From Pocillopora verrucosa (taxonomy: Eukaryota; Cnidaria; Anthozoa; Scleractinia; Pocilloporidae), in contig NC_089325.1 in NCBI RefSeq assembly GCF_036669915.1, positions 5,049,400 through 5,113,399 of the forward strand: DNA of 64,000 bases, written 5' to 3'. Shown here piece by piece: positions 27,700 to 39,655 of this stretch (its first letter is position 1; each line of letters opens with the position of its first letter). Under the pieces are notes generated by a model. The model was not told the origin of the DNA, did not search any database, and was given only the letters and a program-made list of their open reading frames with translations. The position numbers and the translations under genes were made by a program.

Positions 27700-30480
27700 T
27701 ATATTATTCGTCAATCATACATAATTTCTTAATTTCATAACTCAATTGAAGTACGTCGCGCGCAGACTGGTGCATAGTGCTGACTAGGCTTACTCTGTAC
27801 AGATGATTATAATTACCAAAGTACTGTTCAATTCCGCGCAGTCGAAGGAAACAAAAATGGTTTCCCGTTTCGCTCAGGTAACGAAAGAGCGTGAATTTCT
27901 TGGATTGAAAAGGAGGCTGTTGGACAAGTGTGAAATAATGACTTGAATAAAAATATGAACAATATCAATTATAACAAAAATGCGACAGAAAAATAAGATT
28001 GGTATGACAAAATTAAATGGTTATTTAGTTTATAAATTTTATATAATTTCTATCCTATTAATCTAAGACTACTTATCAAGGTTGAAGTTAACCCAAACTT
28101 TCGAAAAACATCTTGGCAAAGATCTAGTTTTTTCATCGCATTGTTACAAGACGATAAAGAATACCAATGGAAACACAAAATACCCGAGCAGAGATATAAC
28201 AGCATTCAAGAGTTCTACTTATCTGCGGGAAAGTGAAAAGAAAGCGAAATGGGTATTTTTTTTTTTAGCAATAATACCTTTGCTGGAATGGGAATTATAC
28301 GACAAGGTTTTCACAGGTTTAATTTACGAGTTTCTGTTGATTTATTCCCTATTGTCAGGTACAAATAGCATGCCTGGTTTGCTCTCCTCACACCAGCAAG
28401 ACATGTTTAGGTAAACCAGGTGTAACGGGATGAAACTCAGCAATGGAATACTAAAAACTTAATTTTACCAAGGGTTCAAGTACTAACTAACTTTCAACGG
28501 GTCGCTTTGATTTTAAGTCGACATTAAGTCAGCAACAGTTTAAGCAACTTCAAAGGAAAAAACAATTTCAAAACGTGATTGACGAAACAGCTTGAAAACT
28601 TGTTTTAGCTTTGGTATGAGCGGTGCATACGACAATATATCGCTGTCACTGGAAGTGGTAGAATATTATTTGCCTTCACTTCCATAAGTGTTAATTATAA
28701 TTTTAAAAAATTTCGGCTCTCGTCGTGTTCGAGGGTTTTGTCTTTATTTTCTTGTTCTTTACCAATCTCGTTTAATGTCAAAGTTTTTGCTCAAATTCAA
28801 GCCTGGTTCCGCGTAATAACGTCATTGTTTCAACTGACACTAGCATTAAATTGTTTATTGTAAATCCACAAGTTTCAAGATGATTTAGAAGGTCAGCTTT
28901 AAGCCACTCAAGGGGCCAACCGTAGATGTCCCGTTCTTGGACGAACTTTGTACATTAAGGAAAGGGGCAGATAGAGAGGAAGCGACGGATACAGTCACAT
29001 ACATGTAGTACTAACCTACATTATCCTTCGTCAATTGCTGTCGGAATAAAAATTCAGATTACCTAAATTATTTACCTGGTGAAATATCCTTAAGAAAGTT
29101 TCCTCCTTGTTCTGTAAACCAACGGTCGGGAGCTTCTGGTTGTGAGTGCGGCTTGTTTTTAAAGGCAACGCAATGAATAAAAGTTTACCAATTTTATAGT
29201 CTCCCGTAGACGTTCTCTGCTGGCGAGTTCTTTTCTTGTGCGAGACAGCACTTTCATTGTTTTGACGGAAACATCCTTTATGTTGCAATTTGCTTGTCTC
29301 AAATACAAAAATTAACATTTTTACGCATTTAGAGTGTCATTTTTTCTCTCTCCGTCGATAGTCTGATCATTCAGTCTTTATTCTAGAATGTTTATGTAAA
29401 TAACTAGTAGAAACTCTAATATGCAGGTTAAAAAAGCCAATTAGAAGTTTTAGTTGGGAATCGCTGACAAAAGAGATTTTTGTAATCTGCTGTTACCAAC
29501 TCAAGAACCTAAAAATTGTCACATTTCGTGATCAGGTCCGGAAAAACTCATAAATATCGCAGCAATTGCTTCCTAACTCAAGCCACGATAAGGAAGGAAA
29601 CCAGCTGGAAACTGATATCAGTTTTTATTAAAACTTCTCGCCCCCGTTGTAGCTAGCAGAGCAAATTCAAACATTTGTCATTCTCAATGACCTCACGTAG
29701 CGATCATACAATTGGTGTGTAATAGCTTTTTGAGTATAACTTGCTCTCCAAATTTTCGACCTGAAATATATTTATTAGCGACTTTTTTTATTAATTTTCG
29801 AAAAAAATAAATTCTGTTGTTTTAGATAATCTGGTTTGTCCATGCTTTTCTTTTAAACTATCACATGTTCATCCGATTTTTGTCTTCGGGCCTGTCTTCA
29901 TTGGATTTATTACTTTGAATGATGAGTTTAACAAACGTCATCCGGTTCATTTCCCCTTAACCAGGCGATTCTCATGAAAAAGAGATAACTTGTGAATATC
30001 AAGTTTTGAAAACAGTGGTAAAACAGCCAAAATTACTAATTTTGACTTCCTCTACTCATTTTTGTTCTCGATAGAACACACTCTTTGTTCAAAGAAAGCT
30101 TTTATTGCCTTCTGTTAAAAAAATATGCAACCCTAAGATCAAGAGTATGAAACATAGAAATTGTATGTCGACTGAAATAAATAAAACAGAATGACTCGTT
30201 GCGGTCCACGGCAGAGATTAGACTTTATTCTCTATTTATAGTATTTTAAAATATCACGAACAACAACATTGACGACAAAGGGAAATTAATTGAAAAAGCC
30301 ACCAATCAGGACGGCTTTGTCTAAGACATGACATTGAGCTTTATGCTTATTTGATTGACTGGGCAATGTCCATTTTAACTGTCCCAAAGGTAATGTACAG
30401 ATATCTACGCACTCGGAAGAACTGCAACAAACAGAAAAAATATTAACTCAACTCACTAGTCTTTACTGTCGAAACAAACT
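27700..30480. other. Intergenic region, nothing recognised
   Basis: AT-rich. Open frames here start at non-ATG codons or show no signal peptide, domain or splice context. No gene supported. Confidence 0.4.
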
Positions 30481-30484
30481 TTTT

Positions 30485-30655
30485 AAGGCGCGGGAAAATG
30501 AGGGCGGCTACTTCATGCTTGGTTTAAGCTTTGCATCTGATTGGTCGAGGGAGTGGCGCGAGTTTTCTGGGCCAATTACAGAGTAAAGTAATGAAAAACC
30601 AATGCCCCGGATAACTTTTGACACTCAGTTGAAAACTATTTTATTAGGAAACCAC
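30485..30655 (+). repeat. GCGCGGGAAA-type repeat, copy 1
   Basis: Starts GGCGCGGGAAAA and contains TGGCGCGAGTTTTCTGG, a CCAAT...GAGTAAAGTAA block, and an end like TTTTGACACTCAGTTGAAAACT. It is related to 31045-31225 and to a repeat type I recall as common in coral genomes. It lies just downstream of the VWC gene at 30738-32472. Confidence 0.65.
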
Positions 30656-30737
30656 TCAGTTGTACTTGTAAGAATTTATTTTTCTCGCTCACCTTAAATG
30701 CTGGATTAGTGATGCTTTTTCAAGAATTGACACCTGT

Positions 30738-32472
30738 TCATTCATAGTAAGGACTTTCACCTTCCTCATAGAATTCTGGTTCAAAAAACCCATCCCCGTC
30801 AATTCCGTAACTGAAATAAAGAAAGCCAGAAATATGTTTCTCTTTAAAACAAGGCACACTTTAAGTGGACGCACATAGGATGCAGATTTAATGAATCTAA
30901 CAGAGTCAAACATCAAACAAATGGAGTGTTTTTCGATTGGGTGTCGTAAAATCACAACCGAAGTTATTTCAACAGCCAACCATAGGAATAGTAATAACCT
31001 TTAAAAAGCCCATTAGAACTCAAAGCAAAACGCGCCAAACAACCTAAAGCGCGGGAAAAAGCGGACAATCAAGTCGTGATTGGCTTTACTTTTTAAACTG
31101 ATGTGTTAGAAAGTGAGAAACTGAGAAAGTGGCACGAGTTTTCTGGACCAATCACATAGCGAAGTAAAGCGAAAACAAAACAATCCCAGATTGCTTTCGA
31201 CATTAATATTGAAAATTGCTCTAACATACCGACTGGGTGTAGAACTTACTCTATAAAGTGAGACACGGAAAATCTCTCCGGTGGACATTCGTATTTAGGG
31301 CATTTACATTCAGGAACTGATGTCTCCTCAAGTTCCATGATAGCTTCCTGTCCATCAGAACACGTGATCTGGTCATAGTACCTCTCGCAAAGAGGTTCAC
31401 ACATGAAGAATGAATAACCTTCATTGACCACACATTTGCACTTGTATTGGCAATCCTGAAGGGCAACTGACTCTCCAGGGTATACTGGTTTGGCTCCATG
31501 CATGCAGAAACCTACAGAAATAAAGTGGTAAGAAACTAAATTAGGTTGAACTTCTCTCACCCAAGATATAAGCAGGGTAATTTAGTGTTATTAACTGAGT
31601 TTATAACGTAAATTGGCCACCGTAAAGAGTTTAAAGGCTGACTTTTCGAGCGTTAGCCCTTTTTCAATCGCTCTGACGAAGGGCTAACGCTCGAAACGTC
31701 AGACTTTAAACTCTTTAAGGTAGCAAATGTACGTTATCAACTCAGTTGATAACACTAAATTACCTTGTTATACTTTCCCACCGACGCAGCACCACGGTTT
31801 TTTTAGAAACTTACCCCCCCCCCCCTTTATTCAAGATATAAATAGTTTACACCTATCATTTGTGAAGCTTGGTGTAAGAAATAGCTTCAAAAACGGTGAA
31901 ATTCTACTTCAAATTCAGAGACAAGTATCTGAGGGGAGAAGTCACCACAACAGATTTTCCTTGCAACTTAGTTTTTATTATGAGTTCTATAAAAAATACA
32001 TTGCACGGCGGCGAAATTTCTAAACCTTCACCTTACTTGATAGTTCTGCTATAAAAGGTTTCTTCAAATGGTAAACTCTTGCGGTCACTATTGAAAAATG
32101 TAGACTATGAAAGCTTCTGGTATAGGTCTCAAAGGACATAAAGATTTATACTTTCACCGAAAGGCCTCTACGGAATATATGATATCAAAGAAAATAGTGG
32201 TGTCATTTTTTTTCTCTTAGTGATATTTATGGTTTTTGCATCTCGTTCAATCGCAAGATGAAAGTTGATATGAAGAACTGACATGTAGGTTACAAAAATT
32301 TTGCATAGAATACGGCTTGGATTAAATCCTTATTCATCTTTATTAAATTGCTAGCTATTTCATGACAAGAATTAGCATTACCAGAAGAGGAAGCAATGGT
32401 AGCTGCTGACGTCATGGAGAACACGGTTATGGAAGTAACCAATAGGATACAAGCTGACAACATTGATAACAT
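30738..32472 (-). CDS. Secreted single-VWC protein with acidic tail
   Basis: Three coding exons: 32382-32472, 31250-31511 and 30738-30810, giving 141 aa. Exon 1 encodes a signal peptide (MLSMLSACILLVTSITVFS...). Exon 2 holds one ten-cysteine VWC-like module (GFCMHG, DCQYKCKC, CEPLCERYYD, then PECKCPKYEC). Exon 3 adds a Gly/Asp/Glu/aromatic tail (YGIDGDGFFEPEFYEEGE, then SPYYE, TGA). Exon 2 leaves in phase 2 through a strong GTAAGT donor. If that intron is retained, a TAA inside the donor stops the protein at 118 aa with no tail. The module is closest to the gene at 36772-39386, sharing CEPLC-x-RY-x-D. The two genes point away from each other. A foldback element sits in intron 1. Role unknown; an extracellular binding or matrix protein is possible. 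Confidence 0.75.
31045..31225 (+). repeat. GCGCGGGAAA-type repeat, copy 2
   Basis: More complete relative of 30485-30655: AAAGCGCGGGAAAAAG, GTGGCACGAGTTTTCTGG, ACCAATCACATAGCGAAGTA, and an end like TTTCGACATTAATATTGAAA. It sits in intron 2 of the VWC gene at 30738-32472. Confidence 0.65.
31576..31764. mobile_element. Foldback (palindromic) element, complete copy
   Basis: A 189-bp inverted repeat. The left arm starts GGTAATTTAGTGTTA and reads into GATAACGTAAATTGGCCACC-type sequence. The right arm is its reverse complement, ending in TAACACTAAATTACC. In the middle, two inverted copies of GGGCTAACGCTCGAAA face each other. Related copies lie at 46348-46445 and 46931-47092. No coding capacity; a non-autonomous foldback or MITE-like element. 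Confidence 0.75.
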
Positions 32473-32691
32473 CGCTATTCTGTTTCGTCTGCAGATAAAA
32501 TAGAATCAAAGTTTTAGTGGATACGCAAAAGATAGTCGACCAAACTTCATGCGTCGTTTCTGGGAAAATTTATCTCAATAAAATGAAATGAAAACCTTCA
32601 ATCTGAATTTTTCCAAAGAGTTAGTTTGAGGGAAGGTCTACGAACTAGTTCGATCTCTTCATGGTAGAAATACTGTCAGGCGGTTACTTCT

Positions 32692-32979
32692 TTAAATTTT
32701 TCTTTCCTCAACGTTCAACGAGAGGCAAGTGCCTAATGAACCACTGAAATCATAAACTAGGTTACTTTGGCCGTCGAATGAACTGAGTTTACATGGTATG
32801 CCGCAGGTGCAGTGAACAGTGTGTCTCACACGAAGCACAAGGCCGGTAGAATTAATTTGAAAAGACGGAGGAAAAACTAAGGCAACCGAAACAAGAGATA
32901 AATTTGTCTCATATTTCATTGTCAAAACTATTAACAACAGCTTAGTAAGATAAAACAAAGGCGATGCTAATGAAATCAT
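32692..32979 (-). CDS. Candidate secreted Cys-containing protein
   Basis: An ATG frame of 95 aa begins MISLASPLFYLTKLLLIVLT, which could be a signal peptide, and continues to a short Cys block (HCTCGIPCKL) and SLGTCLSL. It lies 220 bp upstream of the VWC gene's ATG on the same strand, where a non-coding exon of that gene might also be expected. I recognise no domain and see no repeat of this frame elsewhere. It may be chance. Confidence 0.25.
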   Translation of the reverse strand: MISLASPLFYLTKLLLIVLTMKYETNLSLVSVALVFPPSFQINSTGLVLRVRHTVHCTCGIPCKLSSFDGQSNLVYDFSGSLGTCLSLNVEERKI

Positions 32980-32984
32980 GATCC

Positions 32985-35090
32985 TGCAGGGCAGTATATC
33001 AAAGTAAAAATGGTATAATAAATGTAAACGTTTGAGAAAATTAAAGTTTGCCTAAGTCTTCCCAACTGGCTGTAGATTTCGCAATGGACAAAAGAGAAGG
33101 AGCAAATCAAGGCACGTTAGAAGTCCGTTTTACATGCATGAAATTTTAGAAGTGAAAAAAAATAATAATAAAAAACAAATGAAATATAAAAAATAATCCA
33201 AACCCTAAGACATGAAATTATCGATGAAACAACCAACCTGAAAAATATTAGTGGAGTCTGAAGTAACCCTAAGTTGAAAACCAGGATAAAAAGATACTTG
33301 ATGATGAAATCGTTCAGGGACGAACGCAGAGATAAGCTTTGTCTTGATGTGTTTTTTCGTCCAATAAATATTAGTAAAAGTGCTTTGTTGCATTCAGGTA
33401 CTTGGTGTCAAATTTGAGATAAGGGCTTTTAAAACGTTGCGGAAATATGGCCATAAAAATAAAGAGAATGAAAATTCGTGAATGGCTGAGGCTTTTAAAG
33501 TTCTGAACTGTTCTTGATGTCGTTTTGGGGATTTTTTATGTTTTTTTGTCATTTGTGACATGTTCATGGGTTTGGCTAATTGCGAATTAATGTACGAAAA
33601 ATTAGCTAACTTGCAATGGGAAATATAGAAGAAAAAGAGAAAAGTTGATTAAAGTAGGGATTTCTTACAATAGCAAGATAATTACCATAAAGAAAATGTC
33701 ATAGTCAAACTTTTAACTTACCAACCGAAGAGATACCAGTGAAAGCGCTTTTAAAATTCTGTCAGACTGCAACTGAACAAACTCTCGGCGCAACTTAAAC
33801 AGTACAATGAATGTTTTGAAATAACTGGCATGTTTTTGTATATTTTCGTGCTATTAGTTATTATAAATGAGCTTACTGACGCAAATTTGTTGTTCTGAAT
33901 ATATGTACACAAAGTTTTCGATAAAAGAGATCTTGATAGAAACGATAATAAAAAAGCAACTGCCGGACGCAAATTAACGCGAACAATGAAAAGGCCAATA
34001 ACATGGAACTACGCCTAAGGAGGTAATTAATTAAGTGCCTTTATTCCGCGAAGGAAGCTTTGAATTCTCATAAATTTACTGAATCTAGGGATTTTCATTT
34101 ATCTAACTTATGCGCTTTCGGTATTTTTCCGCTTTCGTAAAATTAAATATTTGAATTTTCATTCTTAAAAGATGTTTTTGCCATTTCAAGTGTATCAGTC
34201 GACCGTACGTGTGTGTGTGTGTGTTTTTTTCTTTTTATTTTTGGAAAATTTCTACATATTTGTTATCAAAATCACCACAAGAACACAGTTTATCAATTTC
34301 TGGAAATGTCATCAGCTTGATTACAGACGGTCAACAATTACGTGCGAACTTATCGCTTGACGTTGACAGACGCAGACTTGGCACTTTTAGAACAATGGCC
34401 GGCTACATTTAAAAGTTTTTTGAAATGCAAATACGTGCACGAAAAAAAATTACGTAAAAAAGTTTCAAATATGATCTTATCCAATGCGATAAAAAAGGAA
34501 AAACAACTTTAATCTTTCAGGATATCTTTGCTTCTTTTAACTTAAGTCTCTTACTTTTTGTTCAAAGGTTATCAGAGTGAAACGAAACGAAAGAAAAAAC
34601 CATTGTGAATTTATACAGGAAATACGCAGTCTGTTTTAAAGGAGAAATTCCAGTTATTGACACATCTCACAGAATTAAATTTTTATGAAGGGAAGTGTTG
34701 TAATCCCTTCTTTAAGCCAGATGTCCATGTTGGTTTTTTTTTTCTTTTTTTTACCCTAAATTTTAACTTAAAACACATAAGGCGACAATTTGCGGTGGCT
34801 TATAAGTCGATGGTGCAGGGAGTAGCGACATTCCGTCTCGTGTGACAGGAATAGTTTTTGCTAACATCTTCATTCCTGCATCCAAAATCTTGTCTCCGAG
34901 ATAAAGGCTACAAATTCAAACCATCAAAGGGCTTCGTCACGTCTCTCTCAACAGAACTATCGTTTAGAGTACCTTGTAGGAAAGCGTGGTAAACTGGAGT
35001 CTATGAATACCATAAAAAGCTCGGCTGGTATTTCATTATAGCTGCCATAGGTTTCCGCTTTCGGTGAATCCTCAGGATTTCTGTTTGATC
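32985..35090. other. Divergent intergenic region, no gene
   Basis: This is most of the space between the two divergent VWC genes. It is very AT-rich, with a short GT repeat near 34208-34222. No exon is supported, but any shared regulatory sequence for the pair would lie in this gap, which extends to 36771. Confidence 0.4.
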
Positions 35091-35094
35091 GCAG

Positions 35095-35187
35095 CAAGAT
35101 CGCTTCTGGCAGAGCCCTGCTGTTGCGACCCGGAATCTATGGAAAGATTATCTGCCATTCTCTATTGGAAGATCCCCTTTGACCAAG
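35095..35187 (+). other. Candidate orphan phase-1 exon with Cys-Cys-Cys
   Basis: A 93-bp segment lies between a reasonable acceptor (TTTGATCGCAG) and a GTAGGA donor. It is open with phase 1 at both ends, the rule for this locus. It would encode RSLLAEPCCCDPESMERL and then SAILYWKIPFDQ. No signal-peptide exon or partner exon was found nearby, so it could be a dead cassette or chance. Confidence 0.2.
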
Positions 35188-36771
35188 GTAGGATATCCTC
35201 TCTTATGTACACTCAACACCTGGCGAGCTCATGCTACAAAAATGCATGGTACCCGTCCAGACGGAAACAATCGAAGATCCCGCGACCGAACCCCTCAAAA
35301 CCTTCATTTCCTTGATTTCACTTGAGGTCGGTGGCAGGAAGTCAGCTCCATTATCATTTACAGACTATAGGCTTGCCCTCGTTCACTTATATACCGATGT
35401 TATCTGTTATGTATAAACCCAGTCCAGAAAAAAGTGAAGGCAAGATCAGGAGAGCGCTTTTCCATTCTGTAAACTTCAATCTCGTGTACAATCCAAATAT
35501 GGAAAACTGGTCATGTGATATTGGGTAAAAAAAAATAATAATAATAATAAAACGGAAAGATCTAACATTACTGCAGTTCACGGTTTGTCTTTGTCAGACT
35601 CTACTTCAAATCCTGTTCCAGAAATGGTCCAACAGCTCTTTCAAGGCTGAGCTTTCACTGGCTTGTAAAGATTAACATATCATGCGTTTCTGCGGTTACT
35701 AAATGATCAGAGCTGGGCAAACATCGTTCATAAGGCAACCCAAGGTAGGGTAGGGCCAGGCCACCCTGCCAGCCAATGCAGCCGATGTTTTGAGTTTGAG
35801 AGTCAATCGGTTGTTACTTAAAAAGGCTACGGATTTTGTTATGGATTGCCTCTTTTTTGCTGCTGAGAAAAAAAAAAAAAAAAAAAAGAAAACGGGTTTT
35901 GGCCAACTTAAGATGAATTTATACTTCTGTCAGGGCTTATTATTGTTACATTTTTAAATCTGTTCAGAGCTGTGTTCCCGTTTGGTCTCTTTTTTATGTA
36001 ACTGTACTAAATTAAGCTCATACCATGTACTTTCACATATTCTGTTTGTGTATTTAACAATGGAATAATATTACTAAGATTAAACAAAGCATTTGAACTT
36101 GTTCAAAAGTATTTCAGCCTTATATGGTCGTGGAAAGGAAAGAGGGTTATTAAGCAAACAGGAAATACGTACTGTGAAGCAGGCAAAATGCGACAACAAT
36201 TTCGCTTACGTTAGTTTTTATCTCTTGATCAATGACGCATTAAAGAACCGCTATTTTTTCGTTAATTGCTTTAATTTCCAACAGGCTTCGTTTCCAATCT
36301 ATACCGGCCTTGTCTATATTTTTAGAACCGTCTGCAATGGAATTAATAGAGCGACTGTTTTTAACAGTGCACATCCATTGCAAACCACGTACTGATATTA
36401 TGATAGAATTTGATAAAGCTTAAACACATACTTTTTAACCTCTGATCGACATCTGGAATTTCAAATTTGCCTTAGGTACATATAACACGCCTTCAAAATC
36501 CCTAAGCAATTCTTCACTTTCAATATCTCCTTGACCTGCTTTGACTGTTGTGTGATTTATGAATAATGAGGACAGTCAGAAGAGGGCTTTTAGATAACAC
36601 GGCAACGGACGCGTATGGAATCTGGCAAATTGCTTATAATCACACGCCTTACAAGGCTTATTTACAAAGCAGGAAAACCGCGTTTTGATGTGAAACGCAG
36701 CCCATTGCTACTTAATCCGGAAAGTTCATTGCATTCAATTCACGAAGACAATTCAACAAAGTGCAGCTAAA

Positions 36772-39386
36772 ATGGTTTTTAAGCGTACGATCCTTTTTTT
36801 GGCTCTGGGTTTATCTTTCTGCCAGACGGAATCAAAATACCTTCTCCATCAGAAGTTCAGAGGAATGATTATGGAGAACAGTTTTGACGAGGCATCAGGT
36901 GAGGTCAATAGTTCTAGGCAAATTTCGTTCCAGCCTTTATATTTCTCTCGGCTGATATGATTTGGAAAAGAAAACGACAGTAGCAAACAAACAAAGCCTT
37001 ACTATTTGGTAGCTTATTTTAAGCGTTGGGACACCACTATTAATTAGCCGAAGGCATATGCATTGTATACGCAAATAAATGACGGTCAAGTTGATTCGTA
37101 GCTCCGTTGCTTTGAGTTTGTGTTACTTTGTCACAGATTTCGTCCTTAGTACGTAAAGGTAGACCCATTTCATTGATTCCATCGCTGGAATTTAAACACA
37201 GACTCACAATTCATTACCGTCTCTCGACTGACCTTATTCAACCGGGGTGGACTTTTATGTTAACGCAGTAGAATTAAGTTACACGTTTATTTATCCTTTG
37301 GGCAAGGTAAAGGCTGGGCACTCAATTAAAAGAAGCTTCTTTAAGTTCTCAATGGGATGATGGTTTTTGCGGCTAACGGCTAAAATTTTTGCCAATTTGC
37401 GGCTATCGGTAAATATCTTTCCACTGCTGTAACCAGAAATTTTTTTACGGTTAACTTTTTCTACCACTAACGGTTAAAAGTTCCCAAATTTTTACGGCTA
37501 ATGGCTCAATGTTTTGGTCGCTTTACAGCTAACGGTTAACCCCATTGAGATCCTCTTAAAAAGTTTTGAAGCAGTTGAAGTCGTTCAAAAATAAACTAAA
37601 AAACCGAATCCTCAAATTGCCAAGTTGTACTTTATCCACCGCCATTGACGATAGTTAACGTCTCAAAAGAGAGGTCAGATCTCGAGCCCTGATAAGTCAT
37701 ACGGTGGGGCTACAATTCTCGCATGGAAATCCCTTTAATCTCTATAGCTTATGTTATAAACAGTGAAAATAGGATTTGTGACGTATCTCGTTGATCCCTG
37801 TTATCTTTTCGTAAACGGATTATACGGGGGTCTGTATAGCGTGACTCCGACAGCGCAGAGAACGTGCGGTTCCCTCTCATTATAAATAGGAGAATCTAGA
37901 ATCTGATGAAATAACTTCGGCACGCTATGTATCTCCACATAGCTAAACGAGTGAAAACGCTTCAGGATTTTACTGCGATAATTCAGGAATTCCTCTGTAA
38001 CAATTTGCGAAAGGAATAAAATTAACTATGCGTCACCTTTTAGGAATTGGAAAACTTAGTATAGACGAAGTATATTGCAGCATACATATGTACTTCATCG
38101 GTGCAACTGATCCAGAAAATCTGAAGTTATTACTCTCAAAAGTATGCTATTAAGCCAAATAACCGGAAATATCATTCATGTGGCGTACTGACGGGATATA
38201 AATTAACAGATAAGGACAAAATGCGAGGGAACATGAACTTTTGCATGTATAGCTTGAGCTCATGGGTTATGGGACATCTGTTTTTTGAAAGAGAGTTCTG
38301 AAAAGTAAGCTTTGTTAATGAAGACAATATTTTTCTGGACATTTACGCAATCTTTGTAACTTTTCCTTGCGCGCCCTTCGCTCGAACTAACGAGGAATGC
38401 AGGTATAAAGAGTATGAACGCATTACAATAAGTGGCTGAAAATTGTCGGTTAGGAGAAGATTATATCTCTCGGACTTGATTGAAGACATACTGCGAAAAA
38501 TTATCATTTTACCACCAAGTTACACTTAAAAAGAAACTGCCCGACAAAAAATATATGTTAGAGATAGAATGAAATTTGCTCAGTGAAAAAAGTTCCTACT
38601 GTCACAAAGGCTGAGCAGGGAGGGGGGTGGGAGGGGGAGATATGAAACGAACGTCGAAGGAAGATATCGTGAGTGAGAAACGGACCAGAGAGCTATGAGA
38701 ACAGCATAAGCGAAAGGGTGCCTCGAGAGAACTCGACCTTGGTATCTCACCTGTAAGGAGGTGAGGTTGGACGTACAGAACGGAAGGATTGGTGTTGCGG
38801 GGAGAGAAGGACACGTGGCGATGTAGTAAGGGGGCAGGTAGAGATATTAAGCATACGTAGCCAATTCACATAGCTTAGGACTATTGACTGAAAAGGAATC
38901 TCGATTTGAGAGGAGTGGAAAGAGGAGAAAGAGAGAAAGAAAGGATGGAGAATGAACTTTTTGGATACATGACGAGAAGGCGGAGGAGAAGGAGGAGGAG
39001 AATGGCTATTGTGGGATTAAACAAAAAGCAGATTTTCCCTACAAAAATTCCTGTAAAATTGACTCGTGACCTGGCTCTCTCTTCTAACCACAGGTCGGTG
39101 TCAATATTTGGACCACCGCTATGATGAAGGACAAGTCATGGTTCCAGATGACAAATGCAACTATCAGTGCACCTGTTACGTGTCTGAATACTTTGTCGGA
39201 TTTCTGTGCGAGCCATTGTGTCATAGATACATTGACTACGTTGACTGCATGCCAGGATATGAGATGAAAAGTCGCAGGGTACCTGCCGGGCCTTCAGAGT
39301 TTGGATGCGAGTGCAAAGTGTTAGAGTGTGTTCCATCCTTCGATATCGAGTCATTTCTCAACTCTCGAAAATTACAAGGGATGTAA
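36772..39386 (+). CDS. Secreted single-VWC protein, divergent partner
   Basis: Two coding exons, 36772-36898 and 39094-39386, joined in phase 1 (GTGAGG donor, TAACCACAG acceptor), giving 139 aa. Exon 1 encodes a signal peptide (MVFKRTILFLALGLSFCQT) and a short pro-like stretch. Exon 2 encodes one ten-cysteine VWC-like module: GRCQYL, KCNYQCTC, FLCEPLCHRYIDYVDC, then GCECKVLECVP. It ends in a Ser/Arg/Lys tail (NSRKLQGM). Cysteine spacing and the CEPLC-x-RY-x-D segment match the gene at 30738-32472, so the two are paralogues. This one lacks the acidic third exon. The 2.2-kb intron holds a degenerate tandem repeat and a long purine tract. Likely extracellular; ligand unknown. Confidence 0.8.
37345..37555 (+). 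repeat. Degenerate tandem repeat around CGGCTAACGG
   Basis: About six imperfect copies of a 20-35 bp unit based on TTTACGGCTAACGGTTAAAA, with variants such as GCGGCTATCGGTAAA and ACGGTTAACTTTTTC. Lies in the intron of the VWC gene at 36772-39386. Confidence 0.7.
38600..39005 (+). repeat. Purine-rich tracts in the intron before the VWC exon
   Basis: Two strongly G/A-biased stretches (about 38608-38660 and 38905-39005), the second grading into GGA and GAG repeats. The open frame through this tract is a by-product of the repeat. It ends about 90 bp before the VWC exon acceptor. Confidence 0.55.
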
Positions 39387-39529
39387 CTCTCTCATGTGCA
39401 AGAGTGTAATTTTGACATTGGTAAACCCTAAGCAACCGAAGAAAGAAACGTTTTTGTATCCCCATTTATCGATAAGGAACTAGTTATATCTAAAAAAAAA
39501 AAAACTAATGACTCCTCCCTATTGACAGT

Positions 39530-39655
39530 CATTTCTCTATGATCCCTCCTTTATACTCTGTTAGCGACGACTGATGCCCCCCACCGTTCCCCTCTGACAA
39601 ACATGTAATCTCCCAACCCCCCCCTTAGGGACCGAGTAGTGACTGGTTCCTTACC
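39530..39655 (+). repeat. GGGATCAGTCGTC-type repeat
   Basis: Member of the family at 13545-13690: TACTCTGTTAGCGACGACTG core with C-runs after it. Located just downstream of the VWC gene. Confidence 0.55.

Larger units (their letters stand above)
24000..27700. repeat. Tandem segmental duplication, unit 2
   Basis: Diverged direct copy of 20330-23300 (anchors given there). It is longer than unit 1, partly because of a probable LINE 3' fragment at 24830-25175 and a G-rich tract near 26960 that unit 1 lacks. Confidence 0.75.

Noticed and set aside
28082..28414. 110-aa plus-strand frame
   Set aside because: Begins at TTG, no signal peptide, domain or splice context.
33751..33972. Hydrophobic minus-strand frame resembling a signal peptide
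   Set aside because: Start codon is TTG and no acceptor or follow-on exon is visible.
38906..39124. Arg-rich plus-strand frame
   Set aside because: Produced by a GGA/GAG purine repeat in the intron before the VWC exon.
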